27,033 nucleotides of DNA, from contig NSJX01000047.1 of assembly GCA_002286715.1 (NCBI GenBank), positions 124,960-151,992 on the forward strand. The letters run 5' to 3'. The notes beneath the pieces were generated by a model that saw only the letters and a list, made by a program, of their open reading frames with translations, ran no database searches and was not told where the DNA came from. The stretch is from Dentipellis sp. KUC8613 (lineage: Eukaryota; Basidiomycota; Agaricomycetes; Russulales; Hericiaceae). The stretch's first letter is position 1. Every line of letters starts with the position of its first letter. Positions 9,777 to 19,635 of this stretch are shown piece by piece. Position numbers and translations under genes: made by a program.

Positions 9777-10262
9777 GATTGGACAGAGGGCTGCCGGGAG
9801 CGTGAGCCAGCAGACAGACGAACAAGTTTCAAATCCCTCGTACCTGTGTCACTTCGTCTTCGTGGGCGACTGATGCAAGTCCCGATGCTCGCAGCCGTCA
9901 TTTATATGCATGAGGTTGCTCTCCACAATGAGGGCTACGAGACGCAAGACAAAACAGACCTACGTTGCTACGTTCACGCAATGCCATTGTACAGCCAGCA
10001 GCGCACCGTACGGCAGCTTACACAATTGAGAGGCAAAGGACCCTAAGCGCTGCAAGACAATAAGCCCGCATGAAAGAATCACAACAAATTCTAGTCATGA
10101 TTAGTGGTTACACAAAAAGACAACGTAAGTACTAGAGCTCACCTAGGAAGACCGTAACTTCAGATGCCTGCATTTCGAGACGAGCTCATACTGTTTTGAA
10201 CACTGGGCAGGAGAGGGGGTGATATAGATAGTAATTTGTTTTCAAACCTAGATACACTGAGA
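9777..10262. promoter_or_regulatory. B4 promoter and shared 3' region of B5
   Basis: Contains the B4 TATAAA (minus) at 9901-9906, GCAAGACAAAA at 9944-9954, a TTACACAATTG near 10019 and GCAAGACAATA at 10052-10062. Bases 10203-10262 resemble the conserved A/B 3' intergenic block (a GGGTRG-like run and GTTTTCAA), although no A gene remains on the left of B5. Confidence 0.6.
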
Positions 10263-10768
10263 TCAATGTCCTCTGGGATCGCGCCTGTACGTAAACCCAC
10301 TCCTGCACGAACGGACACTGAAGTCCTGCTGCTTCATGAGATTGAGCCACAACTTCTTTGCCTCTTCTTCATTAGCGGCACAGCCCCAATCCATCGCCGT
10401 CTGCTCGAAACTCGGGGTGTCCTTTCTCAACTCTTCATCCAATTCATCCGAGAGAGTGCTGATCTTAGCCATGTAATATTTGAACAAGCCATGATATTGG
10501 TCTGAAGGCATGGCACCACTGAAGTATTGCTTGTTGACTGCTTCGAACTCGGCAGCGACGGCGCGGTCTTGCTGACGCAATTGCTCGCAACGAGGTTCTG
10601 ACCAGGTTGTCCTGGAGCTGGAGGGTTTCTGAAACACTGGTGACCTGCTATCCATGAGATATGCTACATGATGAGGTAAATGGTACAGATGTGCGTTGTG
10701 AATACGAGACTCACCTTCAAATTGAATGGCTTGACCGGTCGACGCAGCATGATGCGGGCCAGGAACAT
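10263..10768 (-). CDS. B5: unpaired B gene with altered start
   Basis: The main exon, 10628 or 10636 down to 10263, is intact and encodes SRTTWSEPRCEQL, a KQYFSGAMPSDQYH segment, a DELDEELRKDTPSFEQTAMD helix, WGCAANEEEAKK and a tail ending TYRRDPRGH. The start used by B1 and B2 is destroyed: the aligned bases read ATT TAA instead of ATG TCC. A possible rescue is the ATG at 10768, out of frame with the ancestral exon 1, giving exon 1 10768-10715 joined in phase 0 to a good TTTCAG acceptor at 10628 (139 aa). So the gene either shifted start and acceptor or is a young pseudogene. A TATAAA box is retained at 10910-10915. Confidence 0.55.
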
Positions 10769-11398
10769 TGTACGATTAAATGATGAGTCGGAGGCCTGTT
10801 GGTAGTGTGAACGAGCGATCGAATCTGCAAGGGGTGTAATAACCTTACCTGCAAATCTTACTTTGCCTACCTGGACGACTAATGAAAGTCAGAATGCCAA
10901 CATTCGCCGTTTATAGTAGGTGCGACGCGACGCACGTACTGCCCTATATGACGACGGGAGCAAGCTAAGATGCAAGACTTGCCAACATTTCCGTAGCCAA
11001 GCAGTGTCGCGGCCCATCCTGTAGCGCAACGGCTCCGTCTGGCGAGTTACACGATCAAGAGTCCATGAACGACCAGAGCACTGCAAGACAATAAGTCAGT
11101 ATCATATGACGGGCTACGACAGATGGTCAATGGTAACCGAAGTAGGAGAGCTTCGAATTCGACGTATGAAGTAGACTGTGGGCGGGGTTTGCTGAGAGAA
11201 CAGTAGAGTGGTAGCTCTGTAGAACGCGTGAGGTCAATGGTTACACAATAACTTGAGGCGTCGTACTGAAGCTGACCTGGCAAGGTAATAAGCTCTGGTC
11301 CGCGCATCTTATCAATCACAGATCAGCATGTACCAGCCATTGGGTAGGGAAAGGAGTGATTTGAATAACAATGTGTTCTCAATACAAGTACACTGAGA
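10769..11398. promoter_or_regulatory. B5 promoter region and decayed spacer
   Basis: TATAAA (minus) at 10910-10915, a degenerate TGCAAGACTTG at 10970, TTACACGATC near 11047, GCAAGACAATA at 11083-11093 and TTACACAATAAC near 11231. The arrangement copies the B1 and B2 upstream regions. No gene is seen. Confidence 0.55.
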
Positions 11399-11479
11399 TC
11401 GATGCCCTTCAAGGTCATGCCTGTACAAGAAGCCGTTCCTGCTCGAGCGGAAATTGAGGTCCTCCTGTTTCAAGACACA
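11399..11479 (-). pseudogene. 3' remnant of a B gene
   Basis: Twenty-seven codons on the minus strand align with the end of B5, including RSSRNGFLYRHDLEGH against RSCRSGFTYRRDPRGH. The stop codon is replaced by CGA, and homology ends abruptly near 11480. The flank at 11336-11398 also resembles the shared A/B 3' intergenic block next to the other B stops (a CATTGGGTRG-like start followed by a GTTTTCAA-type stretch). This marks a deleted B copy. Confidence 0.7.
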
Positions 11480-11626
11480 TGACAGACCACAAACGATAGC
11501 TCGGCAGTCGTGGGCGATTTAAATTGAAGGAAAAGTGAGTTTCAATGCATGCAATTGACCGCAGGCGGGTGTTGGTAGAAGACTGTCAAGTCCAGCCAAC
11601 GCAGCAGTGGCCGCTAACAGTCGTTT

Positions 11627-11660
11627 GTTTGGCAACAGCTTCCGATCCAAACAATTTCCT
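11627..11660 (+). promoter_or_regulatory. Orphan GTTTGG-N14-CCAAAC element
   Basis: GTTTGG followed by 14 bases and CCAAACAATTTCCT, matching the elements upstream of A2, A3 and A4, but no A gene follows. It probably marks a lost A copy next to the B remnant at 11399. Confidence 0.65.
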
Positions 11661-13490
11661 ATTTTGGCGTACTACGCCGCTGCGGTCTCAAGGCTTTCTC
11701 GACCAGCAACTACAACTTCGCGACAGACGCAAGCTCGAAGCTCCTAGTTGGTTTGTATCCATACTCTATTTTACAATGCATGTGGAACCGGGCGGTCCCT
11801 AGCCACGCAGCGCGCAGACAGAACCCGGTATTCAGCTGATGAGACCGTCGGAATGCCATTTGGTTGTCTGTTTGATTTCTGCTAGTATCTTTTTTAGATT
11901 CCAACGGGAGCAAGTGGCAGCGATAGCATGATCTAACCCGTCGGTGTACGTGCATCCTAGCCTAGCTGTCTAGCTACCCACCTGGAGTTGGATACGATAA
12001 AGGTGAGCTTATAATGACCTTAGGTGTAGATGCCGAACCTTTACCCGTCGAAGCATCCTCGGAATGTTGTCCCGTAGAGCCTACAGCACCACCGATTAGC
12101 CTATTGAGAAAAGCTTCCATCGACAGCAACGAGACTTACTGTGCGCTGGCTCGACAAGTTGGAAATCTCGCGGCGTCTCAAGCTCATCCGCACACGGAAG
12201 GAAATCATGCCGGTTGCGAGCTGAAAGTGATAGTCTGGCCGTGCTGATGACTGTCCTTCTTGTGAGGGAGCTGCGAGATCCGATTCTCCATATGCAGTTT
12301 AATCTGCCTGAGGCAGCCCTACGCGGCGACGGTAATAAGCAGCAGGACAGATAGAGCCTGCGGCCTCGCGATGAAACGATAACGCGGTGCCATCGTTCCG
12401 TACTTGAGGTGCCGAGCATATTACACAATTCAAGGGAACCTCCAGACAAGTCGGGAATCTCGCTGTACATAGATGATTGGCCAACAACGCACGATCGAGA
12501 GATCGGTGGACTGTCCGAAGGGAAGGATGAAAGAAGGGCCTCCAAGAATATCGCCGACTATAGCCTAAGATGCAGTCCTTGTATCGGTGTGAGGCAAAGA
12601 ATCAAGAAATAGCTATTTCGATGATAAGGGAGACAGCGGCCGGGCTAGTCGTATCAGAGAAGACGTGCTCGAGTTTTCGAGGGAAAACGACAGTGCTGGG
12701 CCGGATTCCAGAATGCGACGAGTTCGGACCGCATCAGAATGGAGGCCATGACATTGGAAAATACGGAGTGAAGCCAGGTCAATCAAAGCGTGGTAAGGTG
12801 TCTAAATTTGAGCCCTGCAGAGAACTCCGAGGCGTCTGGACGGCAACATGAGATCGGGGGCCCTGGGAGGAGATCAAGCATACGTGCCGCATCAGAAAGC
12901 AGACACGCTGCAACTGAGACGCAGGGACGAAGCAACAGAGGAAACTGTTGGCTGGAGACGCGTAGGGCACCACATCGCAGCGCAGTTGAAAATCGTCAAG
13001 GTATATCACAGGCCTTGAGAGTGTATTGTGATGACGGTGTATCCACCGGCTTACGCGTGATGGCGGCCCGGGTTACTTCGCACTGCTTTCTCTTCGGAAC
13101 GTCGTCGAGGTGGATCACGGAACACGGAATTGCTGATGTCGTGAGTGACAGCATCCAAGGAGAAAGGTGACTGGGTCCTTGGGAATATCAGAAAAGAATA
13201 ATCTGAATAGCCAGCTTTGTCGCTCCGTGTGAGCCGCGAATTGCGGTAGGTTCCGTGGAATTTGGAAGCTAGATGTACCTTGCGTGGGTGAGCTTTGGTG
13301 GGGTAGAAAGAGAGAGCGAACACTTGTGCTGTCTCAATCCTAGGAACGCCAACACAGCTCGTCATGATAATCAAGAACCGCACCTGCTGTCCAGGAACAT
13401 GCCCGAGGAACAGCTGTGGGATGATCGTAGCACGATCTATTCGAGGCTACGTACGCAGCGCGTTCATGTGAGGTTCTGTGATCCTAGGTT
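11661..13490. other. Gene-poor stretch, no supported gene
   Basis: Short open frames exist on both strands (for example 12096-12545 minus and 12790-13170 plus), but none shows a domain, convincing start or consistent splice sites. I see no transposon ends, long repeats or RNA genes. It separates the left A/B cluster from the conserved core genes. Confidence 0.4.
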
Positions 13491-13883
13491 TTGGAAGCCT
13501 GCGTGCGGTGCCAGTGGAGCCCGTCTGGGCTGCAGAAGATCATGATCACTTGCTTATTCGGGCGAACAAAGCGATTGAAGGCCGCCCTCAAGGAGGCGAT
13601 CCTCGGGTTCCAAAGCGCTGCACAAGCGTATGCGGCTGCCATCCTTTGGCGCCAAGGTCGTCAGAGTATTTATGAGGGTGAGATGGAGGAGGACACTCGG
13701 AAAATAAGATGGGATGGGGGGCTTGTGAGCGGGTCTGCGAACAAGGCCTGCCTTATCCGGCCATCTCGTCGCCTGCGTGAAGGCGCCGGCAAGTTGCGTC
13801 CGTACGCGCGCTTCCTCTCGGCTCTCCTCCGAGCATCTTCGTCACTTCAGCTCATCGACACCGCCAAGTCGAACATGTTGTGA
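13491..13883 (+). CDS. Uncertain hypothetical reading frame, no recognised domain
   Basis: An open frame of about 130 codons in the otherwise gene-poor stretch. It contains an alanine-rich amphipathic segment (LKAALKEAILGFQSAAQAYA) and basic stretches near the end. A good GTGAGT donor overlaps the last codons (about 13881), so it could be an exon of a larger gene, but I find no convincing next exon before the convergent zinc-finger gene ends at 14030. It has no similarity to families A or B that I can see. It may be non-coding. Confidence 0.2.
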   Translation: MEACVRCQWSPSGLQKIMITCLFGRTKRLKAALKEAILGFQSAAQAYAAAILWRQGRQSIYEGEMEEDTRKIRWDGGLVSGSANKACLIRPSRRLREGAGKLRPYARFLSALLRASSSLQLIDTAKSNML

Positions 13884-14029
13884 GTCCCCCGCTTCTCGTT
13901 ACTAAAAAAACACTAGTCTGATTGGCTACATAATCATAAAGAACATAATCCTAGTCATAGAACGTCGATGCTACAGTAATACCGTCGTGCGGTCCGTGCG
14001 AGTGTGGGGAAGTGCCAGCGGGGTCCAAG

Positions 14030-15266
14030 TCACAACATCCAAGGCCGACGCAGCTTCCACGCCTCGCCCTCTGGAACACTCGGCGGCCCCGCGGGACTGT
14101 TATCTCTCGAGACCCAGCCCGAGCTGGCCGACACCGACGATGACGGGACGGACTCGACATAGCTCGACGCGCGCGAGGACGCGTACGCGTACGCGTCCGT
14201 CTCGAGCGACGACGGCCGGAGCGTGTACAGCTTCGCGCCGTGCGCGTTCTCCCAATGGTCCACGCCGTCGAGCTCGTCGGGCTCCTCGACCTTCACGCGC
14301 ACCGCGGCGTCGTGCGCGCTGCGCCACATCGCGCTCTCGCGGTCGCGCGCGAGCCGCCTCTCGCGGTCCAGGATGTACGCGCTCACGACGGGCGTCCACG
14401 CGATGGTTGTCGGCTTCGCAACAGGCGTCTGTGAGAGCGGCGCAAACGGTTCCAGTGCCGGTGCCGGTGTCGATAGCGAGTCTATTTTCACGACGGCCGG
14501 CTTGGGTATCGGTGCTGGTTCGGACATCGACATTGATGTCGATGTCGACGTTGACTCTGGTGACAGTGCGGGTTCTGTCTTCGTGCGGCGCACACGAGCT
14601 GTCGGGCCCGACACGAACGTGTACTCTCTCGCTGCCGGTGCTGGGTCCTCGGAGACAGATGTCCTAGCCCGCTTCTTCGGGTTCTCGGCATCCCATGGGG
14701 TCGGCACGACCGCGGTGCGCATCTCGTACCACTTCTTGGTGTGGAACGGTCTGTAGCCGTGCTGTTCCTTGCGGTGGCGCGTCCGGGTGCCCTCGTCCGT
14801 GAAGAGCGTGTCGCAGTTGGGGCAGGTGAGACGCTCGCCCGAGCTGTGCGGGTAGCAAGAGGCGACAGACAATAAGTATCAAGGCGGGCAAGACAATAGA
14901 GGGTGGGCCACGCACTGGCGACGTTCGTGCGTCTTGAGGTTGGAGATGTTCTTGAAGGTCTTGCGGCACCAACGGCAAGAGAAGGGCCTGCAGACGGGAA
15001 CGGCGATGGTGAGCATGGTGGCGTGTGGCCCGTCCGAGCGCTGGGCTACGCGGGGAGTAGGAACGTACCTCAGCTTGGGGTATGTGTGCACGTCGCGCAT
15101 GTGGCGTCCTAGGTCGGTCCTCCGCTGGATGTGCTTGCCACACTCTTCGCATTCGTAGTACTGTCCGTGCTCCTGGCCAGGGGGCGCGGGGTCAGTCCCG
15201 CCACACCGATGCGCAAAAGAGCGTATTTACCGTGAGCACGGATCGGGTATGGGCAATGGGCGCCAT
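14030..15266 (-). CDS. Three-finger C2H2 zinc-finger protein, putative transcription factor
   Basis: Four exons on the minus strand: 15266-15231, 15172-15069, 14987-14916, 14843-14030, giving 341 aa. The splice choices rebuild three regular C2H2 fingers: C20-x2-C23-x12-H36-x4-H41, C51-x2-C54-x12-H67-x3-H71 and C78-x2-C81-x12-H94-x4-H99. The join at intron 3 creates the classic linker-like HSGERL between fingers 2 and 3. The remaining 240 residues are Ser/Thr/Pro/Glu-rich, with a basic KKRAR patch that could be a nuclear localisation signal and an ST/SM repeat (STSTSTSMSMSEP). A nuclear DNA-binding role is expected; the target is unknown. Intron 3 (14844-14915) contains two ACAATA-type motifs identical or close to the element repeated near the B genes. 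The C-terminus after the fingers is less certain, as a further intron cannot be excluded. Confidence 0.82.
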
Positions 15267-15950
15267 TGTCGATGGGGCGTGAGACTGGGGGTATCAAAGG
15301 ACGGGATGGCGATGCGTTTGGGGGATAGGGATACAATGTCGAGGAAGGATACAATCAAGGTCAAGGACGAACGGAAACAGCGTATGCGGGCGGGAGGCGG
15401 GGGCGAGTGGGGAGGGAAAAGCGGACGGCTTTTGTTCTCAAACCGGAGGCATTTATGGGGCCACGTCCGGCTGGTAGTCAAAGCAGGTACCTGAGTATGC
15501 AAATCGCATGCCCGTTGCGGGCAGCCTGCGCGAGGGGGCAGGCGGGGAGAACCGCTGATCGGGGCGGGAACAAGGCGAGTTCTGATGTTACTGGATGAAG
15601 AACAAAAAGATGTATCGTAAGGGGTTTCTATGCCACATGCCTGGGCTGTCATGCGCGGCTCGAGAACAAGAGCACAGTGAAGCTTTGACAATAGGCCGTT
15701 GCCATTGTTGTTGAAAAGGAAGGTGGGCCCCGCCACGTCGGCGTCTGATAATGAAGTGCGACCGGCGAGAGCCGCACCTGATCTGCATCTGAGACCCGTC
15801 ATCATCCCACGGCAGAATACAAGGGCTACCATAAGCAGCAGATCTTCGTCGAACGCGCGCTTCGATGGACGATGGTAGATTAGATAGCATTATGGCAATT
15901 GAGGAGACACAGAGTTCGTCCAACAGGCATCGTATACAATCCATAGGCAC
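15267..15950. other. Intergenic region between ERG24 3' end and zinc-finger gene 5' end
   Basis: No gene with support. It should contain the zinc-finger promoter at its left end and the ERG24 terminator at its right end. A long minus-strand open frame here (15227-15832) overlaps zinc-finger exon 1 in another frame and shows no domain. Confidence 0.4.
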
Positions 15951-17583
15951 TCAGTAAACATAAGGGATGATACGGTACGGCACCAGCTCCATGTACTTGC
16001 GCCAATCCTTTCCGTATCTGAGACAGAGGGGTTCAAAATTGGCGCACAATTAGGACAATTAGCACTCACTTCTTCTCGCAGTTCTCGTCGTCGCGGCGCT
16101 GCCTGTGAATGAGCAGCCCGGCGAAATAGATCACATAGAAGTATGTGATGGGCGTGTCGAAGCCGGTGGGCAGCGACCATGCGAGGGCCATGATCAGGTC
16201 GCCCCTACAGCGGCGATGGCCGTAAGAATGCTGCCATACAAAAGACAAAGGAAACCTTACATGTAATTGGGATGACGTGACGCGCCCCACCAGCCCGAAG
16301 TCAGAAGCTTTGAGCCGCGCTCGGTGGTCATGAATTTCAGATCTGTCACCAAATTAGCCCACACGATCTAGTGTCAGAAGCGCTGCACTCACTCTTCGGG
16401 TTACGGCCATTGCGGAACTCGTTCTTCTCGTTGTTGGCACTCCTGAAGATCCAGTAGCCGAGGAAGTTCACGCCAAGGATGCCCGCGCATGCAGGGTACC
16501 CCAGGTCCTTGGGGACGAATGCGAGGTAGCGCGCCTGCAGAGAGTAGACGAACGGCACCCATACGAGGTCGCCGACGGACAACATGAAGCCGAAACCGTC
16601 AGAGATGATGTCCATCGTTGTGAGGAGAGCAGTCTTCGGACACCAGTGAGTAAGCCATCTTCGGAGATATGAAAGGACTGAATACCTCGTTGTAGAGCGC
16701 GTCGATAATGTACAAGCCTTGGAAGAAGAGCACAAGAGCCATGGAATCGGTGATGCGGCCACCCAGGCGCGTAGCTTGCGCGCAGGCCATGCTGATGTCG
16801 ATGAGGAGCCACAGAATCATACCGGGCCTCAGTTCGTTGAATGACTTGACGTCGAGCGAGCCAACAGTCGGGTTGAGCTCACGGCCAATGTAGAACTGGA
16901 AGCGTGCAGCATCAGTTTCGTGCAGATTGAAAGACTGGACAAAGGGGCGCGCACGTCATAGATGAAGTTACCCGAGTTGCCGCCCAGCGCGAGCAGCTTT
17001 CCGCTCCGGAATGACAGAGCATACCAGAGCACACCCTGGAAGACCGACATGGCGAGTGCGGCCGTAACGAAGCCAACCCAGCGCTCATACAGGAACGTGA
17101 AGCTCTCCACTCCGAAACGCCAGATGTATCCGGTTGTGAGTCCCAGGGAAAGAAGGCACGTTGCGAATGCTGAGTGTCACTGTCAGTCTACCATTCGCTT
17201 CAGATAGTGTTTCAATACTCACCATTGAATTTGTACTTTTGGTGCCCGCCGTTGCGGAGCTGCGTGCCTTCGACCCAGTCGCCCGGAAGCACTTTCCACG
17301 CGACGACGCAGAACGTGTACCACGCGAGGTACATGAGCGCCGCCTGTGTATCCCAAAGTCCGGCCCACCATTCCGGATCGGACAGCGCCTTTGTGATAGA
17401 TGCTTGAATCGAGTCGAGTGGGGGCGGGCAGCCACCCGACGCGTCGTTGCAGGAGAAGTACAGCGCGTACACGGCTATGGGCACGCCCACGGTGACCGCG
17501 AAAGCGCCCGGCGGGCCCATAAACTCATACGTCGTCGTCCGGGGGTTGAGAGTGTCTGTCTGCGGCGGGGTGGACTTGGCCAT
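15951..17583 (-). CDS. ERG24: Delta(14)-sterol reductase (C-14 sterol reductase, ERG24 family)
   Basis: Seven exons on the minus strand: 17583-17223, 17169-16955, 16895-16686, 16633-16393, 16342-16261, 16204-16070, 16017-15951, giving 436 aa, the usual length for the family. Visible signatures are [12 protein letters not shown] near residue 115, [18 protein letters not shown] near 184-201, [20 protein letters not shown], the C-terminal [18 protein letters not shown] (355-372), [18 protein letters not shown] and the ending [10 protein letters not shown]. Several long hydrophobic segments indicate a multi-pass ER membrane protein. By family knowledge it reduces the C14-C15 double bond of sterol intermediates with NADPH, after Erg11, in ergosterol synthesis. 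ERG4 and lamin B receptor/DHCR7 relatives share the C-terminus, but the RELNP context and the length fit ERG24 best. It is divergent from the NDUFB7-like gene across 681 bp. Confidence 0.92.
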
Positions 17584-18264
17584 CGCGAGAACGGTGCGTA
17601 GTGAAGGAAAGCAGAAGGCTGGGACTTATGAGGCTCAAAGCAAGCCTGAATCGTACAATTATGCGTCACGTGATCCAGATGCTGGGCGTCCGCAGCAAAA
17701 TATCAGTGTGGGTGAGACGAAGGTATGTCAGGAGCGTGGTGGGAAGAGCGTGGCATAGGAGGGAGAGTCGCGGGAAACCGAGGCCAAAACAAGCCTGAAA
17801 GGTGTCAGCTGCGCAAAGAAGTACCGTATGTAGCTATGGGTGGGTCGAGGACATGCTGTAGCCAGCAGGCAACGTAAAAGCGACTAGAAGAGTACTAAAA
17901 GGTTCTGGATTCATGAGGCAAGTGTTCATAGCTCGACGAAGGAAAGGAAAGGGTGAAAGAAACAGTCCGTTTCAACCGAACGGCGAACGGACTCGCTCAC
18001 GAAATGTTAAATTCAAAAATATCGGCTACATAAAAACCAAGACGATTTGGATTTGGAACAGGTGTAAATTGAGGAGGTTTCTCCACTATGAAGCCTTCAG
18101 ACGAGGACTGAGAAGGTACTGACAGGAATCGAGAAAACGCCAAAGCCGCAGTGTCCAGTGTCCGTCTTTCTCATCACGTGAAGGAAGACCTCGGGAACCA
18201 CCGCCGGTCGCGCACGCCGTGGCGAACAGCGAGCAACCACCGTTCCTCACACTCTCCAACAACC
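17584..18264. promoter_or_regulatory. Divergent promoter of ERG24 and NDUFB7-like gene with two TCACGTGA sites
   Basis: The palindrome TCACGTGA occurs at 17666-17673 and again at 18174-18181, each about 83-84 bp upstream of one of the two start codons. This E-box is bound by Cbf1/USF-type bHLH factors in other eukaryotes. No TATA box typical of the A/B promoters is seen. No gene is present between. Confidence 0.6.
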
Positions 18265-18745
18265 ATGGCCACTTCTACAACGGCGTCGCAGACCGAGCTC
18301 AAGCAGAACCAGGTGCCCATTGCATGGAGGGATCAATGCTCTGCGTAAGTCTATCCTATATATGACCGGAGTGCAGGTGACGCTAACTCACTCGGTGTCG
18401 GAAACTATGTTCTTCGTTCAATTGCACGTTTCGCGTCTTGTATTGCCCTGAGGACAGTCTTCTCATCCCTCTCAACGTCTGCCGGAAAGACAAGATGTAC
18501 TTGCCTTGGGAGTGCGAGAATGAGAGACACGCGTATGAGAAGTGCGTGTTAGTTTTCTTTTCTATCCGGCTGTTATTGATGAGCTGTCTGCCTCTTGTAC
18601 AGGTGCCAATACGATGAGTTCGTCACTATAACTGACTATGCCGGGATGTGAAATGCTGACATTCTTGTTTTGCAGTTACCTCAGGCGAATGAAGATCCTG
18701 GCGAAGCAGAAGCAGCAGGAGGCGGACGCTGCAGCCCCCGCTTAG
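18265..18745 (+). CDS. NDUFB7: NADH dehydrogenase (complex I) B18 subunit, NDUFB7-like
   Basis: Four exons: 18265-18344, 18458-18541, 18603-18617, 18676-18745, giving 82 aa. The protein has the twin CX9C pattern of the family: C25 to C35 (CSALLIPLNVC), then CENERHAYEKC, followed by QYDDYLRRMKILAKQKQQ. These cysteines form a disulfide-bonded helical hairpin in the intermembrane space by family knowledge, and the protein is an accessory subunit of respiratory complex I. Exon 3 is a 15-nt microexon encoding part of CQYDD; it is needed to reach the conserved RRMK tail in frame. The start ATG has a good CAACC context. Fungal homologues are similarly short. Confidence 0.9.
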
Positions 18746-19635
18746 ACTTTAGACCAGCCTGTTCTGCTTTGTCGAACCATTATCTTCGCCCGTAACTCCA
18801 TCTAGAGTGTGTGAAGTGGAACGAACACTCTTGGGTTAGACGCCCCAGGATCTGTCCAGGTAACGACGATGTTGCTGGTACATTAACTGTCTTGCGTCGG
18901 CCCGGACTATACACCATCGCGATATCTCGAGACATTCGGTTGCTCGTACCTCGGGCCATTGCTGACTCGTCCTGACAGGTTCTCTATCTTGAGCGCGCTC
19001 ACCTCTAGTTCCAGGTTCTCACCCCGAGGCAGCGGCCGCGTCTTTCCTCGTATCCTTGGATCTCAAGGAGCATGTTGATCCGCGCTAGGAAGCAGACATA
19101 CAATGAAGGGATTAGAAGTTATTGTCTGGCGAGGTGAGCTTCGGACCGCTGTCCTATTGTGTAACCATTGAAATCACGTGCTCTACAGACCTATCATGGC
19201 ATCCTCTAAGAGTCTAGGAACGTAGGGCGTTATTGTGAGGTGTCTTGACATATGGCAGCGTCGTGCTGCCGATGAAGAGACGCAGGACGGCATGTCCACG
19301 TAGTGTTCACGAGGACACGGAGGAAAACATAGGTGACCCGAACGGCGGTGTTTATTGTCTGTCACTGGTATGATCCTCTCACATCTAAGGACTCACTATC
19401 TTTCCGCGATGCTCAATTGTGTAGCCTCCCCATCACAACGAGCGGAACGTCTGCGTTGGAGATTGAAGCAGATAGGAGGGTACCTGGCGTAGCTTGACAC
19501 CGTCGTCACGAAGGGCTGATAAATGTGGACCTTTGGTGGTGGACGAGACCTCGCAAGTTGCCCATGGAATAAAAGAAACACAGGTGAAGGCAAAAATTGG
19601 CACGATCAGGCCCTTACCCACAATTTGCGAATAGC
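18746..19635 (+). promoter_or_regulatory. NDUFB7-like 3' region and B6 promoter
   Basis: Contains TTATTGTCTGGCGAGGTGAG near 19118 and TATTGTGTAACC near 19154 (both repeated at the other right-cluster spacers in related form), TTATTGTCTGTC near 19348, a TTGTGTAGCC near 19410, and the conserved CACCGTCGTCACGAAGG block immediately before GATAAA at 19518-19523. No gene is seen in it. Confidence 0.5.

Noticed and set aside
2952..11398. Transposable element origin of the repeated motifs
   Set aside because: The repeats lie at fixed places relative to A and B genes with gene-dependent polarity. No terminal inverted repeats, target duplications or transposase/reverse transcriptase frames were seen, though a library search was not possible.
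14100..14667. Long Arg/Ser-rich frames on both strands over the zinc-finger C-terminal exon
   Set aside because: High-GC shadows of the Ser/Thr/Pro-rich coding frame; the zinc-finger frame continues directly from three regular fingers.
15227..15832. 201-codon minus-strand frame upstream of the zinc-finger gene
   Set aside because: Overlaps zinc-finger exon 1 in a different frame, low-complexity composition, no domain or splice support.
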